DNA of 64,000 bases from Tabrizicola sp. TH137 (GTDB lineage: Bacteria; Pseudomonadota; Alphaproteobacteria; Rhodobacterales; Rhodobacteraceae), in the NCBI RefSeq assembly GCF_002855575.1, contig NZ_PKRQ01000002.1, positions 806,001 through 870,000 on the forward strand, written 5' to 3'. Position numbers and translations under genes: made by a program. This document shows positions 54,139-63,012 of the stretch, piece after piece. Under the pieces are notes generated by a model. It worked only from the letters and a program-made list of their open reading frames with translations, searched no databases and was not told the origin of the DNA. Each line of letters starts with the position of its first letter. The first letter of the stretch is position 1.

Positions 54139-55266
54139 ATGACCAAATCCTACTCCACCCTCGACCGCCGCACACTGCTCAAGGGCACCGCCCTCGGCAT
54201 CGGCGCGCTTGCCGCGCCCGCGATCGTTTCGCGCAAGGCCCTCGCCTCTTCGGGCGAGCTGAACTTCACGGGCTGGGCCGGCTATCCGGCGCTGGCCGAA
54301 AAGGTCTTCCCGGCCTTTGAAGCCGCCACCGGCATCAAGGTGAACTTCAAGGAACTTCCCGACCAGGACACGATGTTCGCCGAAGCCAAGGTCGCGCTCG
54401 AAGCCGGCGGCATCGACGTGATCGAACCGACGATCGACCGTGTCGGCGCCTGGGATTCGAACGGCCTTCTCGGCACCTTCGACGAATCGAAGCTGGCGAT
54501 GGACAACTACCTTCCCGGCCTCGCCGATGGCGCGGCGGGCGAACGGTCGCGTCCGGGCGGCGCGCTGAAATACGTCCCCTCCGTCTGGGGGACCGAGTCG
54601 CTGGTCGTCAACACCGCCGACGCCAAGCTCTCCACCCCGCCCTCGCTGGGTGACCTGTTCAACCCGGAAAACCAGGCCGTGCTGCGCCCGCATTCGTCGC
54701 TCGCCGCCATGGGCCGCTGGCTCGACGCACAGGGCAAGCTGCCGCGTCCGTGGATGGACGGCTACAGCGACATGGCCGCCATGGTCGAACTCTGGGATAT
54801 CGCGCTGGCCGAGGCCGTGAAGGCCAAGGGCAATGTCGTGCAGTGGTGGTCGGGCGAGAACGAGGCGAATGCCGGCTTCACCGCCAACGGCGCGACCGTC
54901 GGCCTGTGCTGGGATTCGACCGGCTTCAACCTGCGCAATGACGGCTTCGCCTATGTCGCCCCGGTCGAAGGCGCCTTCGCCTGGCATCAGGGCTTCGTGA
55001 TGATGAAGAACGCCACCAACGTGGAACAGGCCCATGAATTCGTGAAATGGGTCTCCACTGCCGAAGGCGCGGCGGGCTGGGCTTCGGCCTTCTCCTCCAA
55101 CCCGGTGGGCAAGGGTGCGTCCGACCTTCTCGATCCGGAAGTCGCCGCCTATTACAACGGTACCTTCAACGACGACGCGCTGTCGAAACTGTGGTGGTGG
55201 CCCGACCAGTCGGCCGAATTCCTCGCCAAGCGCGCGGAATATGCCGACAAGTACAAGGCGGCCTGA
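54139..55266 (+). CDS. Spermidine/putrescine-type ABC transporter substrate-binding protein
   Basis: A 375-residue periplasmic binding protein of the PotD/PotF type. The N-terminus carries a twin-arginine (Tat) signal: DRRTLLKGTALGIGALAAPA with the RR pair at residues 10-11 and a cut near ALASSGEL. The mature part starts LNFTGWAGYPALAEKVFPAF, and VPSVWGTESLVVNT and CWDSTGFNLRND follow the family. The ATG at 54139 has GGGGAG just before it. A Tat signal implies export in folded form. It heads the operon with the ATPase and two permeases; polyamine or a related cation is the likely ligand. Confidence 0.9.
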   Translation: MTKSYSTLDRRTLLKGTALGIGALAAPAIVSRKALASSGELNFTGWAGYPALAEKVFPAFEAATGIKVNFKELPDQDTMFAEAKVALEAGGIDVIEPTIDRVGAWDSNGLLGTFDESKLAMDNYLPGLADGAAGERSRPGGALKYVPSVWGTESLVVNTADAKLSTPPSLGDLFNPENQAVLRPHSSLAAMGRWLDAQGKLPRPWMDGYSDMAAMVELWDIALAEAVKAKGNVVQWWSGENEANAGFTANGATVGLCWDSTGFNLRNDGFAYVAPVEGAFAWHQGFVMMKNATNVEQAHEFVKWVSTAEGAAGWASAFSSNPVGKGASDLLDPEVAAYYNGTFNDDALSKLWWWPDQSAEFLAKRAEYADKYKAA

Positions 55267-55286
55267 TCGCAGGATCATGCCTTCCT

Positions 55287-55312
55287 CACGCCGGGCCCCA
55301 TGGCCCGGCGTG
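55287..55312 (+). terminator. Hairpin between the binding-protein and ATPase genes
   Basis: CACGCCGGGCC, loop CCAT, GGCCCGGCGTG: an 11-pair hairpin 20 bases after the binding-protein stop. In ABC operons such a hairpin often stabilises or partly ends the message so that the binding protein is made in excess. Confidence 0.7.
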
Positions 55313-55443
55313 TTCATTTGCTGGGCAACACCTTCCGTCTGGCCCCATCCGGCACGACCATCTGGCGATACACATTGCGCCCGGTGTCCAGCCTGCTAGC
55401 CTGACGGCAACGAACAAGAACCACGACAGGGGAACACAGCGCG

Positions 55444-56526
55444 ATGAGCGCCGGTATCGAACTTGAAAACGTCTGCTGCGATTTCGGCAGCTTCCGCGCG
55501 GTTGACAACGCCAACGTCTCCATCAAGCCAGGCGAGTTCTTCTCCTTCCTCGGCCCCTCGGGCTGCGGCAAGACGACGATCCTGCGCATGATCTCGGGTT
55601 TCATCGACCCGACGCAGGGCGCCATTCGCATCGGCGGCAAGGACATGAAGGGCCAGCGCCCGAACCAGCGCCCCACGGCGCTGATCTTCCAGAACCTCGC
55701 GCTCTTCCCGCTCATGCCGATCTGGGAAAACATCTCCTTCGGGCTGGAAGTCCGCGGCGTGGACAAGGCCACCCGCCGCGCCCGCGCCGAGGAACTGCTG
55801 AAGCTCGTCGATCTGCCCGGCGCCGGTGACAAGATGGTGTCGCAGCTTTCCGGCGGCCAGAAGCAGCGCGTCGCCATCGCCCGCGCCCTCGCCGTCGAAC
55901 CGCAGGTGATGCTTCTCGACGAACCGCTCTCGGCGCTCGACCTCAAGCTGCGCCAGCACATGCGCGCCGAACTCCGCGCCATCCAGAAACGCACCGGCGT
56001 CACCTTCATCTACATCACCCATGACCAGGGCGAAGCCCTCGCCATGTCCGATCGGGTCGGCGTCATGTCCCATGGCCGCATCCAGCAGATCGCCGACCCG
56101 CGCGACATCTACAACAACCCGGTCAACGGCTTCGTCGCCTCCTTCGTGGGCGAGAACAACATCTTCACCGGCGACGTGGGCGCGGTGGCCGACGGCATCG
56201 CCGCCTTCTCCACCCCGCATGGGCATTTCCGCGCCCGTCTGGGCGAAAAGGCCACGGGCAAGGGCGTGAAACTCTATGTCCGCCCCGAACACACACTGAT
56301 CAGCGCCACCGCCCCGGCCGAAAACGCCATCCACGGCAAGGTGGAGGAAGTCTCCTTCGAAGGCAATTTCATCGCCGTCCACGCCGTCACCGACAGCGGC
56401 ATGAAGATGACGGCGGAACTCCGCAATGACGGCTCCTCCGCCATCCCCGAAGTGGGCGCGCAGGTCTGGATGGGCTTCGACGCCCGCCACGCCTCCATCC
56501 TGCCCGATGCGGATACGAGGGGCTGA
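55444..56526 (+). CDS. potA: Spermidine/putrescine-type ABC transporter ATPase
   Basis: A 360-residue ABC ATPase with Walker [16 protein letters not shown]-loop [19 protein letters not shown], signature [19 protein letters not shown], Walker [13 protein letters not shown] and switch histidine [14 protein letters not shown]. The C-terminal TOBE domain begins at about residue 265 ([13 protein letters not shown]). The end overlaps closely with the permease gene (three bases apart). The symbol is given by family, not by proven substrate. Confidence 0.93.
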   Translation: MSAGIELENVCCDFGSFRAVDNANVSIKPGEFFSFLGPSGCGKTTILRMISGFIDPTQGAIRIGGKDMKGQRPNQRPTALIFQNLALFPLMPIWENISFGLEVRGVDKATRRARAEELLKLVDLPGAGDKMVSQLSGGQKQRVAIARALAVEPQVMLLDEPLSALDLKLRQHMRAELRAIQKRTGVTFIYITHDQGEALAMSDRVGVMSHGRIQQIADPRDIYNNPVNGFVASFVGENNIFTGDVGAVADGIAAFSTPHGHFRARLGEKATGKGVKLYVRPEHTLISATAPAENAIHGKVEEVSFEGNFIAVHAVTDSGMKMTAELRNDGSSAIPEVGAQVWMGFDARHASILPDADTRG

Positions 56527-56529
56527 CCC

Positions 56530-57453
56530 ATGCAGGACCTGCTCCGCCGCTACGGTCTGGGCCTGACGACGATCATCTGCCTTCTGGTCTTCTTCTGGCT
56601 GGTGATCCTCGTCATCGTCCCCAACATCACCCTCTTCGAAAGCTCCTTCCGCCCCTACCTCCCGGTGACAGAGGTGGGCGGGCCGAAGGATGTCTATTCC
56701 TTCGACAACTACCTCAAGGTCTTCGGGGGCGAGGTGGAAGTCTCCCCCTTCGGGATCACCTTCATGATCCCCGTCCATGTCATGACCTTCTTCCTGACGA
56801 TCTGGTATTCGGTCGTGGTGACGGCGCTCTGCTTCCTGATCGCCTATCCCATGGCCTATTACATGGCCAAGATCGCCAATCCCCGCTCCGTCCCCACCCT
56901 GCTTCTGCTGATCTTCGTGCCCCTCTGGGTGTCCGAGGTGCTGCGCGCCTTCGCCTGGTGGATCATCCTCGCCTTCAAGGGGCCGCTCAACTCGCTGCTC
57001 CTCGCGCTCGGGATCATCGAAGACCCGATCCGCTGGATCACGGATTACGATGCGGTGGTGATCGGCCTGATCTACACCTATGTCCTCTTCATGCTCTTCC
57101 CGGTCTATAACGCCGTCTCCTCGCTGGACACCAACCAGATCGAGGCGGCCGAAGACCTTGGCGCCTCCTGGTGGAAGATCCACTGGCGCATCGTGCTGCC
57201 CCATGCCAAGCCCGGCATCGCCTCCGGCTCCGTCATGGTCTTCATGCTCTCGGCAGGTTCCCTTCTCGTGCCGTCGATCCTCGGCTCCACCACGTCGCAA
57301 TGGTTCACCCAGACCATCAACCAGTGGTTCAACGACGCGCTCGACTGGAACACGGCCAGCGCCTATGCCTTCCTGCTGCTTTTCCTCTGCACGGTCTTCG
57401 TCGCCATCGCGATGCGGGCCTTCAGGGTAAAGCTGTCGGACATCGCGAAGTAA
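56530..57453 (+). CDS. potB: Spermidine/putrescine-type ABC transporter permease (PotB-like)
   Basis: A 307-residue inner-membrane permease with six predicted helices. It starts with a membrane anchor near residues 10-32 and has the EAA loop EAAEDLGASWWKIHWRIVLPHAKPGI that docks on the ATPase. PMAYYMAKIANPRSVP and FVPLWVSEVLRAFAWWIIL follow the PotB pattern. It is co-transcribed with the ATPase and the second permease, 13 bases from the latter. Confidence 0.93.
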   Translation: MQDLLRRYGLGLTTIICLLVFFWLVILVIVPNITLFESSFRPYLPVTEVGGPKDVYSFDNYLKVFGGEVEVSPFGITFMIPVHVMTFFLTIWYSVVVTALCFLIAYPMAYYMAKIANPRSVPTLLLLIFVPLWVSEVLRAFAWWIILAFKGPLNSLLLALGIIEDPIRWITDYDAVVIGLIYTYVLFMLFPVYNAVSSLDTNQIEAAEDLGASWWKIHWRIVLPHAKPGIASGSVMVFMLSAGSLLVPSILGSTTSQWFTQTINQWFNDALDWNTASAYAFLLLFLCTVFVAIAMRAFRVKLSDIAK

Positions 57454-57466
57454 GGGAGGACAGACG

Positions 57467-58306
57467 ATGCATCGCCTTCGCCTCAGCCTCTCGCATCTCT
57501 ACGCGACGCTGTTCCTGATCTACCTCATCGCCCCCCTGCTCGTCATGGCGGGCGCGGCCTTCAACGACTCGCGCCTTCCCTCCATCGTGCCGTGGAAGGG
57601 CTGGACCCTGAAATGGTTCGGGGAAATGGCCTCCGACGAACGGATGATGCTGGCCTTCGTCAACACGCTCTGGGTGGCGGCCGCCGTGGCCCTCATCTCG
57701 GTGATCGTGGGAACAGCCTCAGCCATCCTCATCAACTCGATCTCCGGCCGCGTGCGGACGGTGATCTACGGGCTGATGATCTCCACCATCCTGATCCCCG
57801 GCGTCGTCATCGGCATTTCCACCATGCTGCTTTGGACAAAGGTCGGCAACGCGCTGGATACCGAGTTCTTCCTCTTCGGGGCCGGCCTCCATCTCTCGGT
57901 CCTCGGTCAGGTCAGCTACATCGCCGCCATGGTGATGCTCCTTGTCCTCGCCCGCCTGCAAAGCTTCGATGCCGGGCTGGAAGAGGCGGCGCTCGACCTC
58001 GGCGCCAGCCATTCGCAGGTGATGCGGCGCATCCTTCTGCCCCATCTCTATCCCGCTATCGGGGCCGGCGGCGCCGTCGCCTTCTTCCAGTCGATCGAGA
58101 ATTACAACGTGACCCAGTTCACCCGCGGCGGGGCGGATACGCTGACGGTCTATGTCTTCTCGATGGTCCGTTCGGGCATCACCCCGGCGATCAACGCCCT
58201 CGCCGTGATCATGATCTCCGTCACCATCCTGGCCGCGATCCTCTACGAATTGCGGCGGCGGCGGATCGAACGGCTGATGCGCGAAACCGCCCCGGCCGAA
58301 GACTGA
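57467..58306 (+). CDS. potC: Spermidine/putrescine-type ABC transporter permease (PotC-like)
   Basis: A 279-residue permease. It has the initial helix LYATLFLIYLIAPLLVMAGAAF, FNDSRLPSIVPWKGWTLKWF as in PotC, and the EAA loop EEAALDLGASHSQVMRRILLPHLYPAI. The C-terminal helix is followed by a short basic tail. It completes a four-gene import system (binding protein, ATPase, two permeases). A GC-rich hairpin at 58314 follows. Confidence 0.93.
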   Translation: MHRLRLSLSHLYATLFLIYLIAPLLVMAGAAFNDSRLPSIVPWKGWTLKWFGEMASDERMMLAFVNTLWVAAAVALISVIVGTASAILINSISGRVRTVIYGLMISTILIPGVVIGISTMLLWTKVGNALDTEFFLFGAGLHLSVLGQVSYIAAMVMLLVLARLQSFDAGLEEAALDLGASHSQVMRRILLPHLYPAIGAGGAVAFFQSIENYNVTQFTRGGADTLTVYVFSMVRSGITPAINALAVIMISVTILAAILYELRRRRIERLMRETAPAED

Positions 58307-58313
58307 CAGCCTC

Positions 58314-58344
58314 CGGGCGGCCCCGCCAAAGCCGGGGCCGCCCG
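58314..58344 (+). terminator. Terminator of the polyamine-transport operon
   Basis: CGGGCGGCCCCG (58314-58325), loop CCAAAGC, CGGGGCCGCCCG (58333-58344): a 12-pair perfect hairpin starting eight bases after the potC stop. There is no clear T-run, but the stem is very strong. Confidence 0.7.
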
Positions 58345-58402
58345 CGCATCACCCCTGCGAAACATGACCTTCCCCCCGTTGCGCTGGGCGATATACCCCA
58401 GT

Positions 58403-58457
58403 GCGCTGCGTGGCCACAACTTGCTGCACAGAATGCGGCACAGCATGCTGCACGGCG
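58403..58457. repeat. 16-bp core plus three 12-bp tandem units, copy 2
   Basis: GCGCTGCGTGGCCACA (58403-58418) is followed by TGCTGCACAGAA, TGCGGCACAGCA and TGCTGCACGGCG (58422-58457). It is the second copy of the element at 31116-31170, with an identical core and two of three units nearly identical. It lies just before the glycosyltransferase start at 58476. Confidence 0.6.
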
Positions 58458-58475
58458 ATAACCGGGGAATCCGCC

Positions 58476-59462
58476 GTGTCCGCCAACGCCATCGTCTTCT
58501 TCGCCACCTCCAAATCCGGCCTCGGCCACCTGCGCCGCAGCGCCACCATCGCCCGCGCCCTTCGCCGCGCCGCGCCCACGCGCGCCTTGCGTCTGGTCAC
58601 CAACGCGCCCCCGCAAGGGCTTGATCCCGAAGACCTTTCCGCCTTCGACAGGATCACGGTCGCCGACCGCGCCGCGATGCCCGCCGCGGCCGGCCCCGCC
58701 CCTTTCACCGCTGTCCTCGACACGATGAACCTGCCCGAACTCGAATCCCCGGCCACCCCCCGAATTCTCGTTCTGCGGGAAACACCCGACGCACAGCTCT
58801 CCCGCTTCCAACCCGCCCAGCACCCATGGTCCCGCGTCCTGATCGCCAATCCGGCCAATCACTGGCTGCCGCGAATGCCCGAAGGCAGCACGCAAGACGT
58901 TGTTTCCGTTGGCTGGATCTATCGCATGGCCAAGGCCGCTGGTCCGGACTCCCGGTCGCGCCCGCGCCTTCTCATCGCCACCGGGGGCGGCGGGACAGAG
59001 CAGACGGCAGCCGACCTATATGATCAGATCGGGACTCTTCTGACCCGCCTCCGCCACCTCTGCCCGCTGCCCTTCGACGCCATCCAGGCCATCGGTCCCC
59101 GCGCCCGGTCCTTCGGCCAGGTGCCCGGAATTGATGCCATCACCGACCCCGGCGGCAGCCTGAACCGGCTGTTCCACACCGCCGATGCCGTCATCTCCAC
59201 CGCCGGCTACAACTCCGTCCTCGAACTCGCCACCACCACCACCCCCACCCATCTCATCCCCATCCCCCGCTCCATCGACGATCAGGACAGCCGCGTCCGC
59301 CTCTGGTCCCCCCGCCTCGCCCCCGCCAACTGCCTCCCCCTCGGCCTGACCGGCGGCGACTGGCTGGCCCATGTCCTGCATCACCGCCTCCGCCGCCCGC
59401 CCGTCGATCTCGGCCCCAGTGGCGAAGATCGGGCGGCGCGGGCGATCCTCGCCGTCGCATGA
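58476..59462 (+). CDS. COG4671-like predicted glycosyltransferase
   Basis: A 328-residue GT-B-fold protein beginning at the GTG at 58476 (GGGGAA nine bases before it). The N-terminal AIVFFATSKSGLGHLRRSATIARALRR corresponds to the GxGHxRR loop of predicted glycosyltransferases related to MurG/GT28. RPRLLIATGGGGTEQTAADLYDQI marks the start of the C-terminal half, and DAVISTAGYNSVLELATT is the donor-binding part. The same GLGHxRR layout occurs in the second half of the receiver-fused protein at 63013. It overlaps the next gene by four bases. The sugar donor is not known. Confidence 0.78.
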   Translation: MSANAIVFFATSKSGLGHLRRSATIARALRRAAPTRALRLVTNAPPQGLDPEDLSAFDRITVADRAAMPAAAGPAPFTAVLDTMNLPELESPATPRILVLRETPDAQLSRFQPAQHPWSRVLIANPANHWLPRMPEGSTQDVVSVGWIYRMAKAAGPDSRSRPRLLIATGGGGTEQTAADLYDQIGTLLTRLRHLCPLPFDAIQAIGPRARSFGQVPGIDAITDPGGSLNRLFHTADAVISTAGYNSVLELATTTTPTHLIPIPRSIDDQDSRVRLWSPRLAPANCLPLGLTGGDWLAHVLHHRLRRPPVDLGPSGEDRAARAILAVA

Positions 59463-60196
59463 CCGCCCGCGTCCTCATTGGCGAAAGCCATGTTCTGAAA
59501 CGCTTTTCCAGCGCCACCGCGGCGCAGGCCGCACTCGACCGGGCCGAGGCCCTGCTGGCCGCGGGCATCGCCACCCCCCGCCCGGCCCGGCAGGATGCCG
59601 ATACGCTCCGCTTTCCCCGGATCACCGGCAGCAGCGGCGGCGACCTCGTCGCCACCCTGCCCCATCTGCTGTCTCCCCTGCTGGCCCTGACCCGACTGAA
59701 GGCGCCCGGCCTCCGCCTCGATGGTCACGATCCGCTCCGCCGCATCCGCCCGCGCCTCGCCCTCGCCCCGGCCTCGGTCGCAAGGCTTGCCGACCGGCAG
59801 GCCGCTCTCCTTCCTCCACCGGGGCAAACCCTCTGCCACGGCGATTTCCACCCCGGTCAGGTCATCCGCACCGCCGACGGGCAATCCTGGCTTCTCGATC
59901 TGGATGACCTTGCCCTCGGCCCCGCCGAGGCCGATCTGGGCAACCTGATCGCCTGGCTGGCAACCCGTCCCATCCCCTCGCCCGATCCGCTTCCCCTGCG
60001 GCTGGTCCGCTCGCGCCGCGACGTCGGCGCCTGCTGGCATCTGCTCGGCGGCAGGATAGACGCCGCCTCCCTCAGCGCATATCAGACCCTCGCCCTGATC
60101 CGCCGCGCGCTCAAGCGCGCCGAAGGCGGCGACCGGTCGCTTCTTGATGCCGTCGAAGCCCTGGCCGGGCAAGGCGCAGACCTTGCAAAGGCCTGA
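59459..60196 (+). CDS. Aminoglycoside-phosphotransferase-like (APH) kinase
   Basis: A 245-residue protein of the APH/choline kinase fold. LCHGDFHPGQVIRTADGQ holds the catalytic aspartate (Brenner motif), and SWLLDLDDLALGPAEADLGNLIAW the magnesium-binding aspartate. The N-terminal VLIGESHVLKRFSSATAA has the ATP lysine. It is translated with the glycosyltransferase before it. In that setting it may phosphorylate a sugar or lipid rather than an antibiotic. The next gene is convergent with one base between the stops. Confidence 0.82.
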   Translation: MTARVLIGESHVLKRFSSATAAQAALDRAEALLAAGIATPRPARQDADTLRFPRITGSSGGDLVATLPHLLSPLLALTRLKAPGLRLDGHDPLRRIRPRLALAPASVARLADRQAALLPPPGQTLCHGDFHPGQVIRTADGQSWLLDLDDLALGPAEADLGNLIAWLATRPIPSPDPLPLRLVRSRRDVGACWHLLGGRIDAASLSAYQTLALIRRALKRAEGGDRSLLDAVEALAGQGADLAKA

Positions 60197-60197
60197 C

Positions 60198-61424
60198 CTA
60201 ACGCCTTGAAATCCCGAATTTCTCCATCCGGTACCGCAGGGTGTCGCGTGAAATGCCAAGCATCTCTGCCGCGCGCGACACATTGCCCCCCGTCACCCGC
60301 AGGGCCTTCACCAAAGCCGTCTCTTCCATCTTGGTCAGGTTGGGAACCACGACCTCGTCGCGCTCCGTCTGGTCGATGATCTTGATGTCAGAGGCCGCAA
60401 TCATGCCGTCGCTGGACTGGATCACCGCCCGCTCGATGCAATTCTCCAGCTCGGCCACATTGCCCGGCCAGTCATGCTGCAACAGCTTCACCCGTGCCTC
60501 CCCGGTCAGCCGGGGGCGACTGCGCGAAAAGCGGAAGGCCGTCCGCCGTGCGAATTCCTCGGCCAGCGGCAGGATATCCGAACTGTGATCCGCCAGCGGC
60601 GGCACATCCACCCAGCCCACCTGGATGCGATAGAGAAGATCGGGCCGGAAGGCCCCCTTCCGCTCCATCGCGCCAAGGTTGCGCGACGTCGTCGCGATGA
60701 CCCACAGCCCCGGATCGGCCTCCAGCGCACGCGCCAGCCGGGCCTGATCCTCCTCGCCCATCGCATCGACATGGCGCAGGATCAGGACCCGCGCACCTGC
60801 GGCCAGCGCCGTCTCGATCTGGCCATCCCCACCCACCGAACAATCGACGCTTTCCATCCGCCCGCGCACCTCCTGCGCGCAGTCATAAAGCGCCCGCGCC
60901 GCCAGCGTCTTGCCGCTGCCCCGCGGCCCGGTCAGCAGCACGCCGGGCGGTTGCTGCCCTTCCGCCGCCGAAGCCAGCCGCCGCAGGGTCGCGCGCAGGT
61001 CGATGGCCGAAGAGGATCGCCCGACGATCCGGTCCACCCCGGTCACATCCATGGGCCGCGCGCTGTCCTGCAAGATCAGATCCGCCGCCATCCCGGCGAT
61101 CATCGCCAGAGGCGCGGGCTTCATCAGGAAGTCCCGCGCCCCCCGCTTCATCGCCTCGACCGCAATCCCCACATCGCCATGGCCGGTCATCACCACCACC
61201 TGCGCCTCGGGATTTATGCCGCGCAACGTGGGCAGCAGGTCCAGCCCGTTCTCCCGGCCCAGCCGCACATCCAGGATCACCAGCCGCGGCCTTTCCCGCC
61301 GGAACAGCGCCAGCGCGCTCTGCCCGTCGATGGCGAAACCGGCCGAAAAGCCGCGCCGTTCCAGAAACCCCACGATGGAGCGCGCCAGCACATCCTCATC
61401 CTCGATCACCAGGATATCGGTCAT
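60198..61424 (-). CDS. NtrC-family response regulator lacking GAFTGA
   Basis: A 408-residue regulator. The receiver domain (about 1-120) has ILVIEDED, the phospho-acceptor Asp52 in LVILDVRLG, and the lysine in DFLMKPAP. The AAA+ domain has Walker A LLTGPRGSGKTLAA, but the segment where sigma-54 activators carry GAFTGA is missing, and Walker B is degenerate (VLILRHVDAM). The FRPDLLYRI segment is kept. The C-terminal Fis-type helix-turn-helix is GGNVSRAAEMLGISRDTLRYR. R. capsulatus NtrC also lacks GAFTGA and activates sigma-70 polymerase, so this may be similar. I prefer the ATG at 61424, one base after the kinase stop, over 61433. Confidence 0.85.
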   Translation of the reverse strand: MTDILVIEDEDVLARSIVGFLERRGFSAGFAIDGQSALALFRRERPRLVILDVRLGRENGLDLLPTLRGINPEAQVVVMTGHGDVGIAVEAMKRGARDFLMKPAPLAMIAGMAADLILQDSARPMDVTGVDRIVGRSSSAIDLRATLRRLASAAEGQQPPGVLLTGPRGSGKTLAARALYDCAQEVRGRMESVDCSVGGDGQIETALAAGARVLILRHVDAMGEEDQARLARALEADPGLWVIATTSRNLGAMERKGAFRPDLLYRIQVGWVDVPPLADHSSDILPLAEEFARRTAFRFSRSRPRLTGEARVKLLQHDWPGNVAELENCIERAVIQSSDGMIAASDIKIIDQTERDEVVVPNLTKMEETALVKALRVTGGNVSRAAEMLGISRDTLRYRMEKFGISRR

Positions 61425-61425
61425 C

Positions 61426-62805
61426 TCAGCCATGCCCCGGCAGGATCAGCGTCACTTCCACACCCTCGCTCGGGCGGTTCTTCAGATCCAGCGATCCCCC
61501 CATCCGCTCCACGATCCGCCGCCCCAGCGCCAGACCCACGCCCAGCCCTGCCGCCTTCCCCGTCTCAAAGGGCTTGAACAGCCGCCCCACCATGTCGGGC
61601 GGGATGCCCGGCCCGGTATCGGTGATCGTGATGGCGATCTTGCCATCCGGGCGGCTCGACCAGCCGATCCCCAGCTTGCCGCCCTTCTGCATCGCCTCGA
61701 TGCTGTTCGAGATGATGGAATTCAGCACCTGTTCAAGTTCCGACGGCTGCGCCAGCGCGATGGGATGGCCGCGCCCCCCCGACATCACCGAAACGATCCC
61801 GCGCTTGCGCATCTGCGGCTCGAAATTCTCCAGACAGCGCTGGATCACCTGGTCGATCTGCGCCTGATCCGAAAGACTGCCGGGGTCATTGCGGCTGCGG
61901 ATCAGGAAGGCCCGGATCCAGCTTTCCAGCCGGTCCACCTGATTGGTGATGTCGCGGATCGCATCGCGGCTGTGGTCGGGAATATCGTCCTCCATCGTCA
62001 GCTCCGCGCAGGACCGGATCGCCGCCAGCGGATTGCGCAGCCCATGCGCCACCGCCGAGGCCATCTCGCCCACCACGGCCAGCCGCTCCGTCTCGACGAT
62101 CCGCGCCTCCTGCCGCTGAAGGACGCGGCTGGCATAGGCCACCACCACCGCCAGCCCGCCAAACAGCGCGCAGCCCGCCGCAAGCGCGCCCAGCCAGGCC
62201 AGCTTGCGGATCTCGGTCATCGAGGCAAGCAGGCTTTCCGGTGCCTTGTAAACCTCCACCGCCCCCACGATCTCGCCGGTGATCTCGCGGCGGATCGGGA
62301 TGTAATATTCGATGAACCGGTCCACCCCATCGGGGAAGCCGACATGTTCATCCTTGTCGCCCCGGCTGACAACGCTCAGTTCCGGCTCCAGCCGGCCATC
62401 CATAGCGTGTTCCAGTTCCTCGTTGTCCTCGAACCTCTTGCCCACCATCTGCGGATCGCTCGACCACAGGATGTGCCCATCAAAGGCATAGACATTGGCC
62501 CGGAACACATCCGGCAGCCGCGACACATGCGACACGAATTCCTGCACGTCGGGCGGCGTGGGCGCATCGGTGATGCCCATGAAATAGGGCGCCGCCTGCT
62601 CGACATGGACGATGGAATTCAGGAACTCCGTCGAAACCATCGCATCGCGCATCATCATCTGATGAATAATGTAGCGCGACAACGCCGTCGAAAGGATCGC
62701 GGCAGTCGAAAAGATGGCCAGAAAGCTGATGACGAAAAAGATCGTCAGCATCCGCAGATGATGCGGTGAATCGCGCAGGCTGGTCGCGCCGATCAGAAGG
62801 CTCAT
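61426..62805 (-). CDS. Membrane sensor histidine kinase
   Basis: A 459-residue kinase. Membrane helix one is at about residues 17-40 (MLTIFFVISFLAIFSTAAILS) and helix two at about 183-208, around a periplasmic sensor part of about 140 residues. Then come the H-box VVGEMASAVAHGLRNPLAAI with the phospho-histidine, the N-box LNSIISNSIEAMQKGG, and the G-boxes ITDTGPGIPP and GLGVGLALGRRIVERMGG. The ATG at 62805 has GGAGG five bases before it. The upstream frame to 62910 is not family-like. It is coupled to the NtrC-like regulator and is the likely partner of both that and the receiver-glycosyltransferase protein. Confidence 0.92.
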   Translation of the reverse strand: MSLLIGATSLRDSPHHLRMLTIFFVISFLAIFSTAAILSTALSRYIIHQMMMRDAMVSTEFLNSIVHVEQAAPYFMGITDAPTPPDVQEFVSHVSRLPDVFRANVYAFDGHILWSSDPQMVGKRFEDNEELEHAMDGRLEPELSVVSRGDKDEHVGFPDGVDRFIEYYIPIRREITGEIVGAVEVYKAPESLLASMTEIRKLAWLGALAAGCALFGGLAVVVAYASRVLQRQEARIVETERLAVVGEMASAVAHGLRNPLAAIRSCAELTMEDDIPDHSRDAIRDITNQVDRLESWIRAFLIRSRNDPGSLSDQAQIDQVIQRCLENFEPQMRKRGIVSVMSGGRGHPIALAQPSELEQVLNSIISNSIEAMQKGGKLGIGWSSRPDGKIAITITDTGPGIPPDMVGRLFKPFETGKAAGLGVGLALGRRIVERMGGSLDLKNRPSEGVEVTLILPGHG

Positions 62806-62889
62806 GCCATCCTCCGCCGGTTTCGGTCTCTGCACAGCAAACCACATCTCGCGCGCGGCGCAAATCATGCTGCGCAGGCCCGGGGGGCC

Positions 62890-62936
62890 GTTCTGGGGCA
62901 TTTCCCCCAAATTGCCCCCGCCATTTGCCCCAGAAC
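62890..62936. promoter_or_regulatory. 11-bp inverted repeat in the divergent control region
   Basis: GTTCTGGGGCA (62890-62900) and TGCCCCAGAAC (62926-62936) form a perfect inverted repeat, 25 bases apart, between the kinase and the receiver-glycosyltransferase gene. TTGCCCC occurs twice, at 62912 and 62925, 13 bases apart. A regulator-binding site, perhaps for the NtrC-like protein, is inferred. Confidence 0.55.
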
Positions 62937-63012
62937 CGCCCCGCGGCCGGGGCGAAAGGAGGCACCCCCTCCCCTAGGATGGCGGACAGGACCATTGCCA
63001 ATGGGGGCCAGA

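Noticed and set aside
58221-58895. Minus-strand open frame of 224 codons across the second 12-bp repeat
   Set aside because: Antisense to potC and to the start of the glycosyltransferase gene; composition is low-complexity and no family fits.
62881-63012. Sigma-54 (-24/-12) promoter before the receiver-glycosyltransferase gene
   Set aside because: GGGGCA and TTGCC are present but the spacing between the GG and GC pairs does not fit.
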